Source: Bacteroidetes bacterium UBA1941 (lineage in GTDB: Bacteria > Bacteroidota > Bacteroidia > Chitinophagales > LD1). Taken from it: a DNA stretch of 64,000 nt. The stretch is taken from assembly GCA_002336805.1 (NCBI GenBank), contig DDEZ01000008.1:62001-126000 (forward strand), written 5' to 3'. Numbering within the stretch: the first letter of the stretch is position 1; every line of letters begins with the position of its first letter. Shown one piece after another: positions 53,372-63,279 of this stretch. A program made the translations under genes and the position numbers. Under the pieces are notes generated by a model, which was not told the DNA's origin, did not search any database, and worked only from the letters and a program-made list of their open reading frames with translations.

Positions 53372-55264
53372 TTATTGCAGGTAGGTCAATACGTAAATAA
53401 ATATCCCGACTATACCCAGCACCATGGCCAGCAGGTAGAAGCCGATATTACCACTCTGTATCTGGCGGAGCTGTTTGCCGGTCGCCAGGCTTAGCCTGCC
53501 TGACCATACTACTACACCATCCACCACTATTTTATCCAGCACACTATAGCCCCACTCAGACATAGCGAGCAGCGGTTTCACCACAGCTACATTATAGAGC
53601 TCATCTACATAGTACTTATTATACACTACAGCGGCTGGTCCTGACAGTTGCCCCTCCTCAGCCGGCAGCGTCCTCTTGCTCACAAAGCGTACATACGCCC
53701 ATGCGATAGCCGCAAAAGCAAGAACCGTGGCTATCCCCATCAGCATGAGCTCCTGAGAAGCAGCTTCTCCGCCTTCGCCCTCTGTCACAGCAGGTATCAC
53801 CGGTGCGAGGAAGTGAGACAGCCAGTGTGTCTGGCTGAATACTGCAGGCAGGCCAAGGAAGCCACCAAAGACAGACAGGATAGCCAGTACGATCAGTGGG
53901 ATAGTGATGCTCAGCGGAGACTCATGCAGGTGATGCTCCTGATCATGCGTACCACGGAATGAACCAAAGAAAGTCAGGAACACAAGCCTGAACATGTAAT
54001 AAGCCGTCAGCAGTGAGGCAAAAGAGGCCACTACCCACAGTACCTTATTATGTTCGTAGGCGTGCGCCAGTATCTCATCCTTAGAGAAGAAGCCTGACAG
54101 GCCCGGCACACCGGATATAGCCAGCGTAGCCAGCAGGAAGGTGCCAAATGTGATCGGCATCCATTTCTTCAGTCCACCCATACGGCGGATATCCTGCTCG
54201 CCACCCATCGCGTGGATCACAGAGCCGGAGCCGAGGAAGAGGCAAGCCTTGAAGAAAGCATGTGTCACTACGTGAAAGGCACCTGAAGTATAAGCACCAA
54301 AGCCCAGCGCCATAAACATCAGGCCGAGCTGAGATACAGTAGAGTATGCCAGCACTTTCTTGATGTCATTCTGCATCACACCTATCGTAGCCGCAAAGAG
54401 TGCCGTAGCAGCTCCTACTATCGCTATGATGTGGAGTGTCTCCGGTGCGAGAGTAAATAGGAAGTTGGCACGGCAGATCATAAAGATACCGGCTGTCACC
54501 ATCGTAGCTGCGTGTATCAGTGCCGATACCGGTGTAGGACCGGCCATCGCATCCGGCAGCCAGGTATAGAGCGGTATCTGAGCAGATTTGCCGCAGGCGC
54601 CGATGAAAAGGAACAGCGTAGCCCAGAAGATGATATGATGATTTGCACCATCGGCTACCGCAGCCTTCAGTCCGTTGAAATCTAATGTGTGGAAGTTATA
54701 AAGCAGTATGAACATCCCAATCAGGAAGCCAAGGTCACCGATACGGTTCATTACAAAAGCCTTCTTCGCCGCATTATTGTAGTCCTGATTCTTGTACCAG
54801 AAACCGATGAGCAGGTATGAGCAGAGGCCCACACCTTCCCAGCCTATAAACATCACTACAAAGTTATTGCCCAGCACTAGCAGCAGCATGAAGAAGATGA
54901 AGAGGTTGAGGTACGCAAAGAAGCGCTGGAAACCTTCATCGTCATGCATATACCCTGTGGAGTAGATATGTATCAGGAAACCGATACCTGTCACCACCAT
55001 CAGCCACAGCGCCGAAAGCTGGTCTATCAGGATACCAAAGTTGATATGGATATTGCCAAAGGAGATCCAGTCAAATACCTTGACCTCTGTAGGAGCAGCG
55101 CCGCCCACCAGGCCAAAGAAATACATGCAGGAGATAAGGAAAGAACCCAGTATAGTGGCCGAACCGATGATACCGGAGAGTCCCTTTGACAGCTTGGTGC
55201 CCAGGAGCCCGTTTATCAGGAACCCGGCCAGCGGCAGTAAAATGAGTAAGTATATAGTAAGCAT
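53372..55264 (-). CDS. nuoL: NADH-quinone oxidoreductase subunit L
   Basis: The 630-residue antiporter-like subunit L, with FVMFIGWEGVGLCSYLLIGFW, KSAQIPLYTWLPDAMAGPTPVSALIHAATMV (in two parts here) and KKVLAYSTVSQLGLMF. The C-terminal amphipathic helix that runs along the membrane arm is present in the last 100 residues. Normal length. Confidence 0.96.
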   Translation of the reverse strand: MLTIYLLILLPLAGFLINGLLGTKLSKGLSGIIGSATILGSFLISCMYFFGLVGGAAPTEVKVFDWISFGNIHINFGILIDQLSALWLMVVTGIGFLIHIYSTGYMHDDEGFQRFFAYLNLFIFFMLLLVLGNNFVVMFIGWEGVGLCSYLLIGFWYKNQDYNNAAKKAFVMNRIGDLGFLIGMFILLYNFHTLDFNGLKAAVADGANHHIIFWATLFLFIGACGKSAQIPLYTWLPDAMAGPTPVSALIHAATMVTAGIFMICRANFLFTLAPETLHIIAIVGAATALFAATIGVMQNDIKKVLAYSTVSQLGLMFMALGFGAYTSGAFHVVTHAFFKACLFLGSGSVIHAMGGEQDIRRMGGLKKWMPITFGTFLLATLAISGVPGLSGFFSKDEILAHAYEHNKVLWVVASFASLLTAYYMFRLVFLTFFGSFRGTHDQEHHLHESPLSITIPLIVLAILSVFGGFLGLPAVFSQTHWLSHFLAPVIPAVTEGEGGEAASQELMLMGIATVLAFAAIAWAYVRFVSKRTLPAEEGQLSGPAAVVYNKYYVDELYNVAVVKPLLAMSEWGYSVLDKIVVDGVVVWSGRLSLATGKQLRQIQSGNIGFYLLAMVLGIVGIFIYVLTYLQ

Positions 55265-55282
55265 CTCTATCCTGGCTCTTTT

Positions 55283-55615
55283 TTAGTTCTTCAGGTTTTT
55301 CAGTTCGTCTATGTCTATCGTATGCAGGTTCCTGAATATGGTCACCAGGATCGCCAGCCCCACCGCGACCTCCGCAGCAGCTACCGCCATGATGAAGAAT
55401 ACGAATACCTGGCCGCTATTGTCATGATGATAGGTAGAGAATGCTACCAGCAGCAGGTTCACAGAGTTGAGCATCAGCTCTATGCACATGAAAATCGTGA
55501 TCGCATTGCGGCGGAATAGTACCCCGAATACACCTATCGTAAAGAGCATAGCGCTCACTGCGATATAGTGGTTGATCGAGATATGCGGATCGGCAAATAT
55601 GTTGAGTAGCGTCAT
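55283..55615 (-). CDS. nuoK: NADH-quinone oxidoreductase subunit K
   Basis: A 110-residue membrane subunit with three helices. The conserved glutamates sit in MCIELMLNSVNLLLVAF and AAAEVAVGLAILV. It belongs to the proton-translocating region between J and L. It overlaps nuoJ by four bases (ATGA). Confidence 0.96.
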   Translation of the reverse strand: MTLLNIFADPHISINHYIAVSAMLFTIGVFGVLFRRNAITIFMCIELMLNSVNLLLVAFSTYHHDNSGQVFVFFIMAVAAAEVAVGLAILVTIFRNLHTIDIDELKNLKN

Positions 55616-56127
55616 TTCAGTGCCGCGGTTTTATCTTTTTTCATCAGCAGTACTACACCTACCATAGCAGACAGCAGTAGTACTGATATAAATTCAAATG
55701 GATAGAAGTACTCGCTCAGCAGCACAGTGCCGAGTGATTTCACATCACCTATGCTGCCCGTTATAGGCCCCATGGTCAGGATCACATTAGCCTTGCGCAC
55801 TGCCAGCATCAGCACGATACCGAGTGCTACTGCTATCACCAGCGCAGCTATCTGTGCTATGGCCGGCTTATGCTTCTCCGTTTCCTCATTGAGGTTCATG
55901 AGCATGAGCGTAGTGAGGAAGAGTACCATGATAGCACCCGCGTAGACGATGATATGTACGATGAAGAGGAACTGTGCATTTAGCAGCAGGTAGTGGCCGG
56001 CTATGCTGGCAAAACAAACGAGCAGGGAGATAGCACTAAAGATCGGGTTCTTGGCGATCACAGTGTAGATCGCAGTGATGAAAGCGATGGTAGATAAGCT
56101 CCAGAATATGATTTCCTTTATATCCAT
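55612..56127 (-). CDS. nuoJ: NADH-quinone oxidoreductase subunit J
   Basis: A 171-residue membrane subunit with five helices; NAQFLFIVHIIVYAGAIMVLFLTTLMLMN (shown as overlapping pieces AQFLFIVHIIVYAGAIMVLF and TTLMLMN) is the family hallmark. Its stop overlaps the nuoK start. Confidence 0.95.
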   Translation of the reverse strand: MDIKEIIFWSLSTIAFITAIYTVIAKNPIFSAISLLVCFASIAGHYLLLNAQFLFIVHIIVYAGAIMVLFLTTLMLMNLNEETEKHKPAIAQIAALVIAVALGIVLMLAVRKANVILTMGPITGSIGDVKSLGTVLLSEYFYPFEFISVLLLSAMVGVVLLMKKDKTAALK

Positions 56128-56137
56128 TCCTCCTTGA

Positions 56138-56656
56138 TTATAGCACCTGCTGTTCAGGCTTCAGTACCAGTTTGTCCTTACCAAAAATAAATCCCTCGCG
56201 GCTGTAGTCTGCATTAGATATTTTCTCCGTCAGGAATATCGCTTCCTTAGGGCAGGCCTCCTCACAGAGACCGCAGAAAATACAGCGCAGCATATTGATC
56301 TCGTATACTGATGCGTATTTTTCCTCACGATAAAGATTCTCCTCTCCCGGCTTGCGCTCGGCAGAGGTCATCGTGATCGCCTCAGCAGGACAGGCCAGCG
56401 CGCATAGGCCGCAGGCAGTGCAGCGCTCAGCACCGTTCTCATCACGCATCAGGATATGCTGGCCGCGGTACACCGGGCTGAATTCCCTTTTCTCATCAGG
56501 GTACTGCACTGTCACCTTCTTGCTAAAGAAGTGCTTGAGCGTGATACCCATCCCCTTGATGATACCCGGCAGGTAGAGCTTCTCGCTGAATGTCATCTCC
56601 TTTTGAGAGACGTCTATCTTGCGACCTGTGAGCGATATGGAGCCGTAATCTGTCAT
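56138..56656 (-). CDS. nuoI: NADH-quinone oxidoreductase subunit I (two 4Fe-4S)
   Basis: A 172-residue peripheral-arm subunit with two CxxCxxCxxxCP clusters: CTACGLCALACPAEAI and CIFCGLCEEACPKEAI. It passes electrons to the N2 cluster in NuoB. The interval 56657-56728 before nuoH is A/T-rich and empty. Confidence 0.97.
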   Translation of the reverse strand: MTDYGSISLTGRKIDVSQKEMTFSEKLYLPGIIKGMGITLKHFFSKKVTVQYPDEKREFSPVYRGQHILMRDENGAERCTACGLCALACPAEAITMTSAERKPGEENLYREEKYASVYEINMLRCIFCGLCEEACPKEAIFLTEKISNADYSREGFIFGKDKLVLKPEQQVL

Positions 56657-56728
56657 ACTATAAGCGCTGCAAAAATATATTTAACCTTCAAATACCCTAA
56701 ATCTAAATTCCTAATTTGTCAACAGTCA

Positions 56729-57802
56729 TCACGCACCTGTAGCGATGAGTACTATGCCAGTGATCACAATATTCAATATAGCAAGTGGCATCAGTATCTT
56801 CCATCCCAGGTTCATGAGCTGGTCATAGCGGAAGCGCGGTACCGTCCAGCGCACCCACATATAGAAGAAGATAAAGAAGAATATCTTGGCAAATAGCACC
56901 AGCGTACCGATGATCGTCTCTGCATTGCCGCCCAGTGTCGAATGCACCCAGTCCATGCCCGGATAGTTGTACCCGCCAAAGAAAACGATCGCGATGATCG
57001 CAGAGGAGATGAACATATTCACGTACTCGGCAAAGAGGAAGAAGCCCAGCTTCATAGAGCTATACTCCGTATGGTAGCCACCCACCAGCTCAGACTCGCA
57101 CTCCGGCAGGTCAAATGGTGTGCGGTTCGTCTCTGCAAAGGCACAGATCAGGAATATCAGAAATGCCAGTGGCTGCTTGAATACATACCAGCTAGGCCAT
57201 GCGAATTTGTGTCCATGCCAGTTCCAATCGATAAAGCCATGCTGATTTTCCGCTATCTCGTGCATGCTCAGTGAGCCGGATACCATCAGCACCGCGATCA
57301 TAGAGAGGCCCATGGCCACCTCATAGGAGATCATCTGTGACGAGGCACGTACCGCCCCCAGCAGGGAGAACTTATTATTAGAAGCCCACCCTCCTATCAT
57401 GATACCATACACACCGATAGAGATCACGCCAAATACGTAGAGTATAGCGATATTGATATCCGCAGCCTGTAGCGTAGCAGTATAGCCGAAAAGTGTCAGC
57501 TGCCTGCCCCATGGTATCACAGCGCTGGTCATCAGCGCGGTGGTCATGGCCAGGCCCGGCCCGAGTATGAAGAGGAGCTTATTGGGAGTTTCCGGTATGA
57601 AATCCTCCTTGGTAAACATCTTCACACCATCCGCCAGCGGCTGGAGCAGGCCACCCGGACCCGCACGGTTTGGACCGAGGCGGTCCTGAAAATATCCTGC
57701 GAGCACACGCTCAGCAAAAGTGGAGTACAGCGCGATCAGCATCGTGATACCAAATACCACGAGTATGATGACTCCCTTCTCGATTAAAAATGCACTTTCC
57801 AT
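56729..57802 (-). CDS. nuoH: NADH-quinone oxidoreductase subunit H
   Basis: A 357-residue membrane subunit that forms the quinone-binding exit. AERVLAGYFQDRLGPNRAGP, SYEVAMGLSMIAVLMV, FAETNRTPFDLPECESELVGGYHTEYSS (in two halves) and the conserved FVRWTVPRFRYDQLM-like WVRWTVPRFRYDQLMNLGWK are visible. About eight helices. Confidence 0.97.
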   Translation of the reverse strand: MESAFLIEKGVIILVVFGITMLIALYSTFAERVLAGYFQDRLGPNRAGPGGLLQPLADGVKMFTKEDFIPETPNKLLFILGPGLAMTTALMTSAVIPWGRQLTLFGYTATLQAADINIAILYVFGVISIGVYGIMIGGWASNNKFSLLGAVRASSQMISYEVAMGLSMIAVLMVSGSLSMHEIAENQHGFIDWNWHGHKFAWPSWYVFKQPLAFLIFLICAFAETNRTPFDLPECESELVGGYHTEYSSMKLGFFLFAEYVNMFISSAIIAIVFFGGYNYPGMDWVHSTLGGNAETIIGTLVLFAKIFFFIFFYMWVRWTVPRFRYDQLMNLGWKILMPLAILNIVITGIVLIATGA

Positions 57803-57840
57803 GTTATTCTTTGCTGACGGCCTCCCGTCTCTTTTCTCTG

Positions 57841-58866
57841 TTATTTCTTCTTAGCTTCTTCTGGTGCTACCATGCTCAGGCGCTTGCGGTCTTCATTGCG
57901 GCCCAGCAGCAGCGCTTTCTCTGTGTCTATATTCACCTCGGCAGTACGCTTCATGTACTTGCCCTGGTTTATCACAGACCACTTCTCCAGTTTGCGCGGC
58001 CCTTCTATGGTCCAGTCAGCATTATTCTTGTGGTCAAAACGACACTCGTTGCAGATGAATGACTCCACCTCATGGTAGTCATCCTTGCGCGCCGTGACGC
58101 GATAGATCTCATTGCCAAACATCCATACATCTACCTGGCCATTGCACTTCTCGTGAGAGCACTGGCGGTGTGCACGGTATGGCTTTAGGAACCATACACG
58201 CGATTTGAAGCGAAATGTCTTGTCAGTCAGCGCACCCACCGGGCACACATCTATCATATTACCTGAGAAATCGTTGTCTATCGCGTGGCTGATATAGGTA
58301 GAGATCTCTGAGGCATCTCCCCTGTTCAGTACGCCGTGGTCGCGGTGTGGCGTGAGCTGGTCAGCCACATAGGTACAGCGGTAGCAGAGGATGCAGCGGT
58401 TCATGTGCAGCTGTATCTTGTCGCCTATATCTATGCGATCAAAAGTGCGGCGGCCCTCCTGGTAGCGCGTGGTCTGCGCACCGTAGTCAAAGCCTAGGTT
58501 CTGCAGGTCACACTCACCGGCCTGGTCACATATAGGACAGTCCAGCGGGTGATTGATGAGCAGAAACTCTACTACACCTTTACGCATATCCTGCACCTTT
58601 TGTGAGGTCATGTTCTTCACCTCCATACCGTCGGCTATCGGCGTGCAGCAGCTAGCCTGTAGTTTAGGCATCGGGTTAGGATTCGCTTCGCTACCCTTTG
58701 ATATTTCTACCAGGCATACACGGCACTTGCCACCGCTACCCTTTAGCTTAGAGTAGTAGCACATAGCTGGCGGCACCAGGTCACCACCGATCTGTCGGGC
58801 TGCATTGAGGATCGTGGTACCAGCCTCGACCTCTATGGATACTCCGTCTATTGTTACTTTAGGCAT
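57841..58866 (-). CDS. nuoG: NADH-quinone oxidoreductase subunit G, short form
   Basis: A 341-residue Fe-S subunit. The N-terminal 2Fe-2S ferredoxin domain has YYSKLKGSGGKCRVCLVE, then a His/Cys cluster region HPLDCPICDQAGECDLQ, then CILCYRCTYVADQ and VCPVGALTDKTFRFKSR, and a shortened final domain with CSHEKCNGQ ... CNECRFDHK. The long catalytically silent molybdopterin domain of the Escherichia coli protein (about 900 residues) is missing, as is usual in Bacteroidota. The gene is not truncated by a frameshift. Confidence 0.93.
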   Translation of the reverse strand: MPKVTIDGVSIEVEAGTTILNAARQIGGDLVPPAMCYYSKLKGSGGKCRVCLVEISKGSEANPNPMPKLQASCCTPIADGMEVKNMTSQKVQDMRKGVVEFLLINHPLDCPICDQAGECDLQNLGFDYGAQTTRYQEGRRTFDRIDIGDKIQLHMNRCILCYRCTYVADQLTPHRDHGVLNRGDASEISTYISHAIDNDFSGNMIDVCPVGALTDKTFRFKSRVWFLKPYRAHRQCSHEKCNGQVDVWMFGNEIYRVTARKDDYHEVESFICNECRFDHKNNADWTIEGPRKLEKWSVINQGKYMKRTAEVNIDTEKALLLGRNEDRKRLSMVAPEEAKKK

Positions 58867-58888
58867 TCTTTATTCTTAAAAGTCAAAC

Positions 58889-60262
58889 TTAAACTGCTAC
58901 TGCTTCTTTGGTTCCCATTAGATGCTTCACTTTCTCCCAAGGCTCATATTCAAAGTGCTTGCGGTCCTTGATCTTCTCAGGATAGCGCACGTGATATTCA
59001 AACTCATGGCGGAAGTGGCGGATAGCCGCAGCCACCGGCCATGCAGCAGCATCGCCCAGCGGGCAGATGGTATTGCCTTCTATCTTGCGCTGTATATCCC
59101 ACAGCAGGTCTATATCCTCTTGTGATCCATAGCCATGCTCCAGTCGATAGAGTATCTTCTCCATCCAGCCGGTACCCTCACGGCACGGCGAGCACTGCCC
59201 GCATGACTCATGGTGGTAGAAGCGTGAGAAATTCCACGTATTGCGCACTACACAGGTAGTATCATCATATATTATGAAACCACCCGAGCCGATCATCGAT
59301 CCCGTAGCAAAGCCACCATCAGACATAGACTCATAGGTCATCATACGCTGCTCACCTTTGGCAGTCTTGAAGAGCAACTCCGCCGGCAGGATCGGCACTG
59401 ACGAGCCACCCGGCACACAGGCCTTCAGCGGACGGTCAGAGTACATACCACCCAGGTATTCATCACTCATCACAAACTCCTCTACAGAGATACTCAGGTC
59501 TATCTCATATACTCCCGGCTTCCTGATATGACCGGAGGCAGAGATCAGTTTCGTACCGGTAGATTTACCTATACCGATCTTCGCAAATTCATCACCACCA
59601 TTCATCACGATCCATGGGATATCCATGATCGTCTCCACGTTATTTACCACAGTAGGATTGCCATACAGGCCCACCACCGCCGGGAATGGCGGCTTGATAC
59701 GTGGGTTGCCACGCTTGCCCTCCAGCGACTCTATCAGGGCAGTCTCCTCGCCGCAGATATAGGCACCGGCACCACAGGTCACATAGAGGTCCAGGTCATA
59801 GCCCGATCCTTGTATGTTCTTGCCCAGCCATCCCTTGGCATAAGCCTCGTTGATAGCGCGCTCCAGTATGCGGTACACCCACATATACTCACCACGGATG
59901 TAGATGTAGGACAGATTTGCCTCCAGCGCGATAGATGATGTGATCATACCCTCCACCAGTAGGTGCGGTATCTTCTCCATCATATAGCGATCCTTAAAGG
60001 TGCCCGGCTCAGACTCATCCGCATTGCACACCAGGTGGCGAGGACGGCCGGATTTCTTGTCTATGAAGCTCCACTTCATACCCGTAGGGAAGCCCGCTCC
60101 ACCGCGACCACGCAGGCCGCTTTTCTTCACCTCTTCCACTATGTCATTAGGCGTCATCTTGAGCGCCTTCTCTACAGAGCGGTATCCGCCGTGCTGGCGG
60201 TACACTTCGTAGCCCTGTATGCCGGGTACATTGATGTGTTCTGTTAGTATTTTCCTACCCAC
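58889..60262 (-). CDS. nuoF: NADH-quinone oxidoreductase subunit F
   Basis: A 457-residue subunit holding FMN, the NADH site and a 4Fe-4S cluster. GLRGRGGAGFPTGMKW is the FMN/NADH motif, CGAGAYICGEETALIES the flavin loop, and ESCGQCSPCREGT with a later CPLGDAAAWP supplies the cluster cysteines. Confidence 0.97.
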   Translation of the reverse strand: MGRKILTEHINVPGIQGYEVYRQHGGYRSVEKALKMTPNDIVEEVKKSGLRGRGGAGFPTGMKWSFIDKKSGRPRHLVCNADESEPGTFKDRYMMEKIPHLLVEGMITSSIALEANLSYIYIRGEYMWVYRILERAINEAYAKGWLGKNIQGSGYDLDLYVTCGAGAYICGEETALIESLEGKRGNPRIKPPFPAVVGLYGNPTVVNNVETIMDIPWIVMNGGDEFAKIGIGKSTGTKLISASGHIRKPGVYEIDLSISVEEFVMSDEYLGGMYSDRPLKACVPGGSSVPILPAELLFKTAKGEQRMMTYESMSDGGFATGSMIGSGGFIIYDDTTCVVRNTWNFSRFYHHESCGQCSPCREGTGWMEKILYRLEHGYGSQEDIDLLWDIQRKIEGNTICPLGDAAAWPVAAAIRHFRHEFEYHVRYPEKIKDRKHFEYEPWEKVKHLMGTKEAVAV

Positions 60263-60272
60263 TTATATAGAT

Positions 60273-60809
60273 TTATACTTTGCTCAATTTTTCTACTTTG
60301 CCCGCGCGGCAGTCTTCTATCAGCGCGTCCATTTTTTCCTTGGTCAGAAACTCATGGTAAAAGTCTCCCAACTGCAGCATCGGTGCATAGCCGCAGGCAC
60401 CGAGGCACTCCACTCCTTTCACCTGAAACATACCGTCCGGTGTCACTTCATTCATACCTACACCCAGCTTCTGGCAGGTATACTCCATCAGGTCCTCTAC
60501 TCCACGCGTAGCGCAGCATGACGTACGGCAAAACTCAAACACGTATTTGCCTACCGGCTTTTGATTGTACATAGAGTAGAAAGTCACTACTTCATATACC
60601 TCTATCGGTTTGATGCCGAGCACTTCTGCTACTTTGTCCATCACCGGTACGCTGAGCCAGTCCTGATGCTCGTCCTGCACCTCGTGCAGCACTGTGATCA
60701 GGGCTGATTTCTTCTTCCCATCCGGGAAGTGGGACTTCAGCTCCTCTATGCGCTTCATCAGCTTCTCGCTGAATACTACCTGCTCCGGTTTTACTTCTGC
60801 TAATGCCAT
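60273..60809 (-). CDS. nuoE: NADH-quinone oxidoreductase subunit E
   Basis: A 178-residue thioredoxin-like 2Fe-2S subunit, with CRTSCCATRGVEDL and CLGACGYAPML carrying the four cluster cysteines. Ten bases before nuoF. Confidence 0.97.
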   Translation of the reverse strand: MALAEVKPEQVVFSEKLMKRIEELKSHFPDGKKKSALITVLHEVQDEHQDWLSVPVMDKVAEVLGIKPIEVYEVVTFYSMYNQKPVGKYVFEFCRTSCCATRGVEDLMEYTCQKLGVGMNEVTPDGMFQVKGVECLGACGYAPMLQLGDFYHEFLTKEKMDALIEDCRAGKVEKLSKV

Positions 60810-60825
60810 TGTCTTCTGTAAAAAT

Positions 60826-62067
60826 TTATGCGTCCAACTCTCCTGCTATCACATTCAGCGAGCTCAAGATGAGGATCGCATCAGAGAGATAGCCTCCCTT
60901 GATCATTTCTGTGTAATACTGATAATAGATGAAGCACGGCCTGCGGAAGTGCAGCCTAAACGGCACCCTGCTACCATCGCTCACCAGGTAGAAACCCAGC
61001 TCGCCATTGCCGCCCTCTACGCAGCTGTATACTTCTCCCTTAGGCACCGGTATCTCACCCATCACTATCTTGAAGTGGTAGATCAGCGCCTCCATGTTAT
61101 TGTACACCTCCTGCTTTGGCGGCAGGTAGTAGTCTGGCACGTCTGCATGGTAGCCACCTTCCTTTGGCATCTTGGCCAGTGCCTGGCGGATGATCTTCAG
61201 TGACTCACGTACCTCCTGCTGGCGCACCATGTAGCGATCGTATGTATCGCCGGTTTTGCCCACAGGTATATCAAATTCGAAATCTTCATAGCTGCAATAT
61301 GGCTCTGCCACACGTACATCATAGTCCACACCCGCTGCGCGCAGATTAGGCCCGGTGAAGCCGTACTGCAATGCCTTCTCCACGCTCAGCGGACCTACAT
61401 TGATACAGCGGTTCATAAATATCGTATTGCGCGTGAGCAGGCGGTCAAACTCCTCCCAGGCATCCGGAAACTCAGCCATGAACTTATTGATCTTAGCCCA
61501 TGCCGCATCGCTCCAATCTCGCTCAAAGCCACCTATGCGGCCCATGTTCGTAGTCAGGCGCGCACCCGATATCTCTTCAAATATCTCATAGATATGCTCC
61601 CGGTAGGTAAATATGTGCAGAAAGCCAGTGAAGGCACCCGAGTCCACACCCAGGATCGAGTTGCAGATCAGGTGGTCAGCTATGCGGCTCAGCTCCATCA
61701 CTATCACTCGCATGTACTGCACGCGCTTAGGCACTTCTATATTCAGCAACTTCTCTACGGTCAGCCACCAGCCCATGTTATTGATCGGCGAGCTGCAGTA
61801 GTTCATCCGGTCTGTGAGCGGCGTGATCTGGTAGAAAGGCCTGTTCTCAGCTATTTTCTCAAAGGCGCGGTGGATATAGCCCACGGTAGACTCTGCGTCT
61901 ACTATGCGCTCACCATCCATGAGCAGTACATTCTGAAAGATACCGTGTGTAGCAGGGTGAGTCGGTCCGAGGTTGAGGATCGAGAGCTCGCTACCGTCCT
62001 CATTCTCACGTACGCGGATCTCCTCATAGTAGCGATCCTCTATTTTTTTGGTCAGCGGCTGGCTCAT
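60826..62067 (-). CDS. nuoD: NADH-quinone oxidoreductase subunit D
   Basis: A 413-residue subunit that lines the quinone pocket with NuoB. LGPTHPATHGIFQ, YIHRAFEKIAENRPFYQ, DRMNYCSSPINNM, the GPNLRAAGVDYDVR stretch and the final LSSLNVIAGELD are hallmarks. NuoC and NuoD are separate here, not fused as in Escherichia coli. It overlaps nuoC by four bases. Confidence 0.97.
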   Translation of the reverse strand: MSQPLTKKIEDRYYEEIRVRENEDGSELSILNLGPTHPATHGIFQNVLLMDGERIVDAESTVGYIHRAFEKIAENRPFYQITPLTDRMNYCSSPINNMGWWLTVEKLLNIEVPKRVQYMRVIVMELSRIADHLICNSILGVDSGAFTGFLHIFTYREHIYEIFEEISGARLTTNMGRIGGFERDWSDAAWAKINKFMAEFPDAWEEFDRLLTRNTIFMNRCINVGPLSVEKALQYGFTGPNLRAAGVDYDVRVAEPYCSYEDFEFDIPVGKTGDTYDRYMVRQQEVRESLKIIRQALAKMPKEGGYHADVPDYYLPPKQEVYNNMEALIYHFKIVMGEIPVPKGEVYSCVEGGNGELGFYLVSDGSRVPFRLHFRRPCFIYYQYYTEMIKGGYLSDAILILSSLNVIAGELDA

Positions 62068-62603
62068 CTTAGTTCGTTGTTGGGTACATTATTGGTCTGC
62101 GGCACTCTGCCAAAATATCTGTCATCCTTGTCAGTCCGGCCCGGATCCTCCATTGGAAATTCCTTCCGCATAGGGAAAGACTCCATCTCATCCATATTCA
62201 GGATGCGGCGCAGGTCCGGATGGCCCTTAAACTCTATACCGTAGAAATCATACGTCTCACGCTCCTGCCAGTTGGCCGAGGCGTAGAGATCAGACATGGT
62301 ATCTATAGCTACATTATCTGCAGGCAGAAAGGCCTTAATGCGCAGACGTACATTGTCTATCCAGTTGTGTATATGGTATACCACGCCAAACTGCTGCTCA
62401 GGAGCGCTGTCAGCATAGTGCATACCGCAGAGGGTGGTCAGGAAGTTGAATCCCAGTTCATCTCTCAGGTACTTTACCAGGTCGTGGGCCTTGGCCCTGT
62501 CTATGATCACAGCCGGCAGGTCCAGAGAGTCCTCATCCGTGCGGATGGCCTCTCCATATCTGGCTGTCAGTTTTTCTAGCAATTCTTCTTTGGTCAGAGC
62601 CAC
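62064..62603 (-). CDS. nuoC: NADH-quinone oxidoreductase subunit C
   Basis: A 179-residue peripheral subunit with RVKAFLPADNVAID-like LRIKAFLPADNVAID, SANWQERETYDFYGIEF and FPMRKEFPMEDPGRTDKDDR, the family signatures. Separate from NuoD. Confidence 0.96.
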   Translation of the reverse strand: MALTKEELLEKLTARYGEAIRTDEDSLDLPAVIIDRAKAHDLVKYLRDELGFNFLTTLCGMHYADSAPEQQFGVVYHIHNWIDNVRLRIKAFLPADNVAIDTMSDLYASANWQERETYDFYGIEFKGHPDLRRILNMDEMESFPMRKEFPMEDPGRTDKDDRYFGRVPQTNNVPNNELR

Positions 62604-62631
62604 TTCTTATTTGGTTTGGTCTTGGCTAAAA

Positions 62632-63213
62632 TTAATTCACAGTGATTCCGTAGCTGGCCAGCAGTGCCTTATACTCAGGCGTATTGCGGCGGCGCATGGA
62701 TTCATTTTTTACGAGGTCCTGCAGCTTTAGTATACCGTCTATGATCTGCTCAGGGCGCGGAGGGCAGCCAGGCACATATACGTCTACCGGTATGATCTTG
62801 TCTATACCCTGCAGCACAGAGTAGGTATCAAATACACCACCTGAGCAGGCACAGGCACCTACAGAGATCACCCAGCGTGGCTCGGCCATCTGCTCATATA
62901 CCTGGCGCAGTACGGGGCCTAGCTTTTTGGATATCGTCCCCATCACCATCAGCATATCTGCTTGGCGCGGAGAGAAGCTAGGGCGCTCTGAGCCAAAGCG
63001 CGCAAGGTCATACGTAGAGGCCATCGTGGCCATAAACTCGATACCGCAGCACGATGTGGCAAACGGGAGTGGCCACAGCGACTTGGAGCGTGCCAGACCT
63101 ACCACCTGGTCCAGATTGGTAGCAAAGAAGCTGGGGCCCTCTACACCTGCCGGTGCGGCTACCATCTTTACCCCGCTGTGATTGTTTACACTATTATCTA
63201 TTACTTCTGACAT
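62632..63213 (-). CDS. nuoB: NADH-quinone oxidoreductase subunit B
   Basis: A 193-residue subunit carrying the terminal cluster N2. The tandem cysteines in FATSCCGIEFM, VGACACSGG and the Cys in VPGCPPRPEQII bind the cluster. Residue pattern and length normal. Confidence 0.97.
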   Translation of the reverse strand: MSEVIDNSVNNHSGVKMVAAPAGVEGPSFFATNLDQVVGLARSKSLWPLPFATSCCGIEFMATMASTYDLARFGSERPSFSPRQADMLMVMGTISKKLGPVLRQVYEQMAEPRWVISVGACACSGGVFDTYSVLQGIDKIIPVDVYVPGCPPRPEQIIDGILKLQDLVKNESMRRRNTPEYKALLASYGITVN

Positions 63214-63279
63214 GGCCGTTTTAGTATTTTATATTGGTTATGCTGTCACGTTGTTTAGACGCTCAGCTTTACCGTAGGC

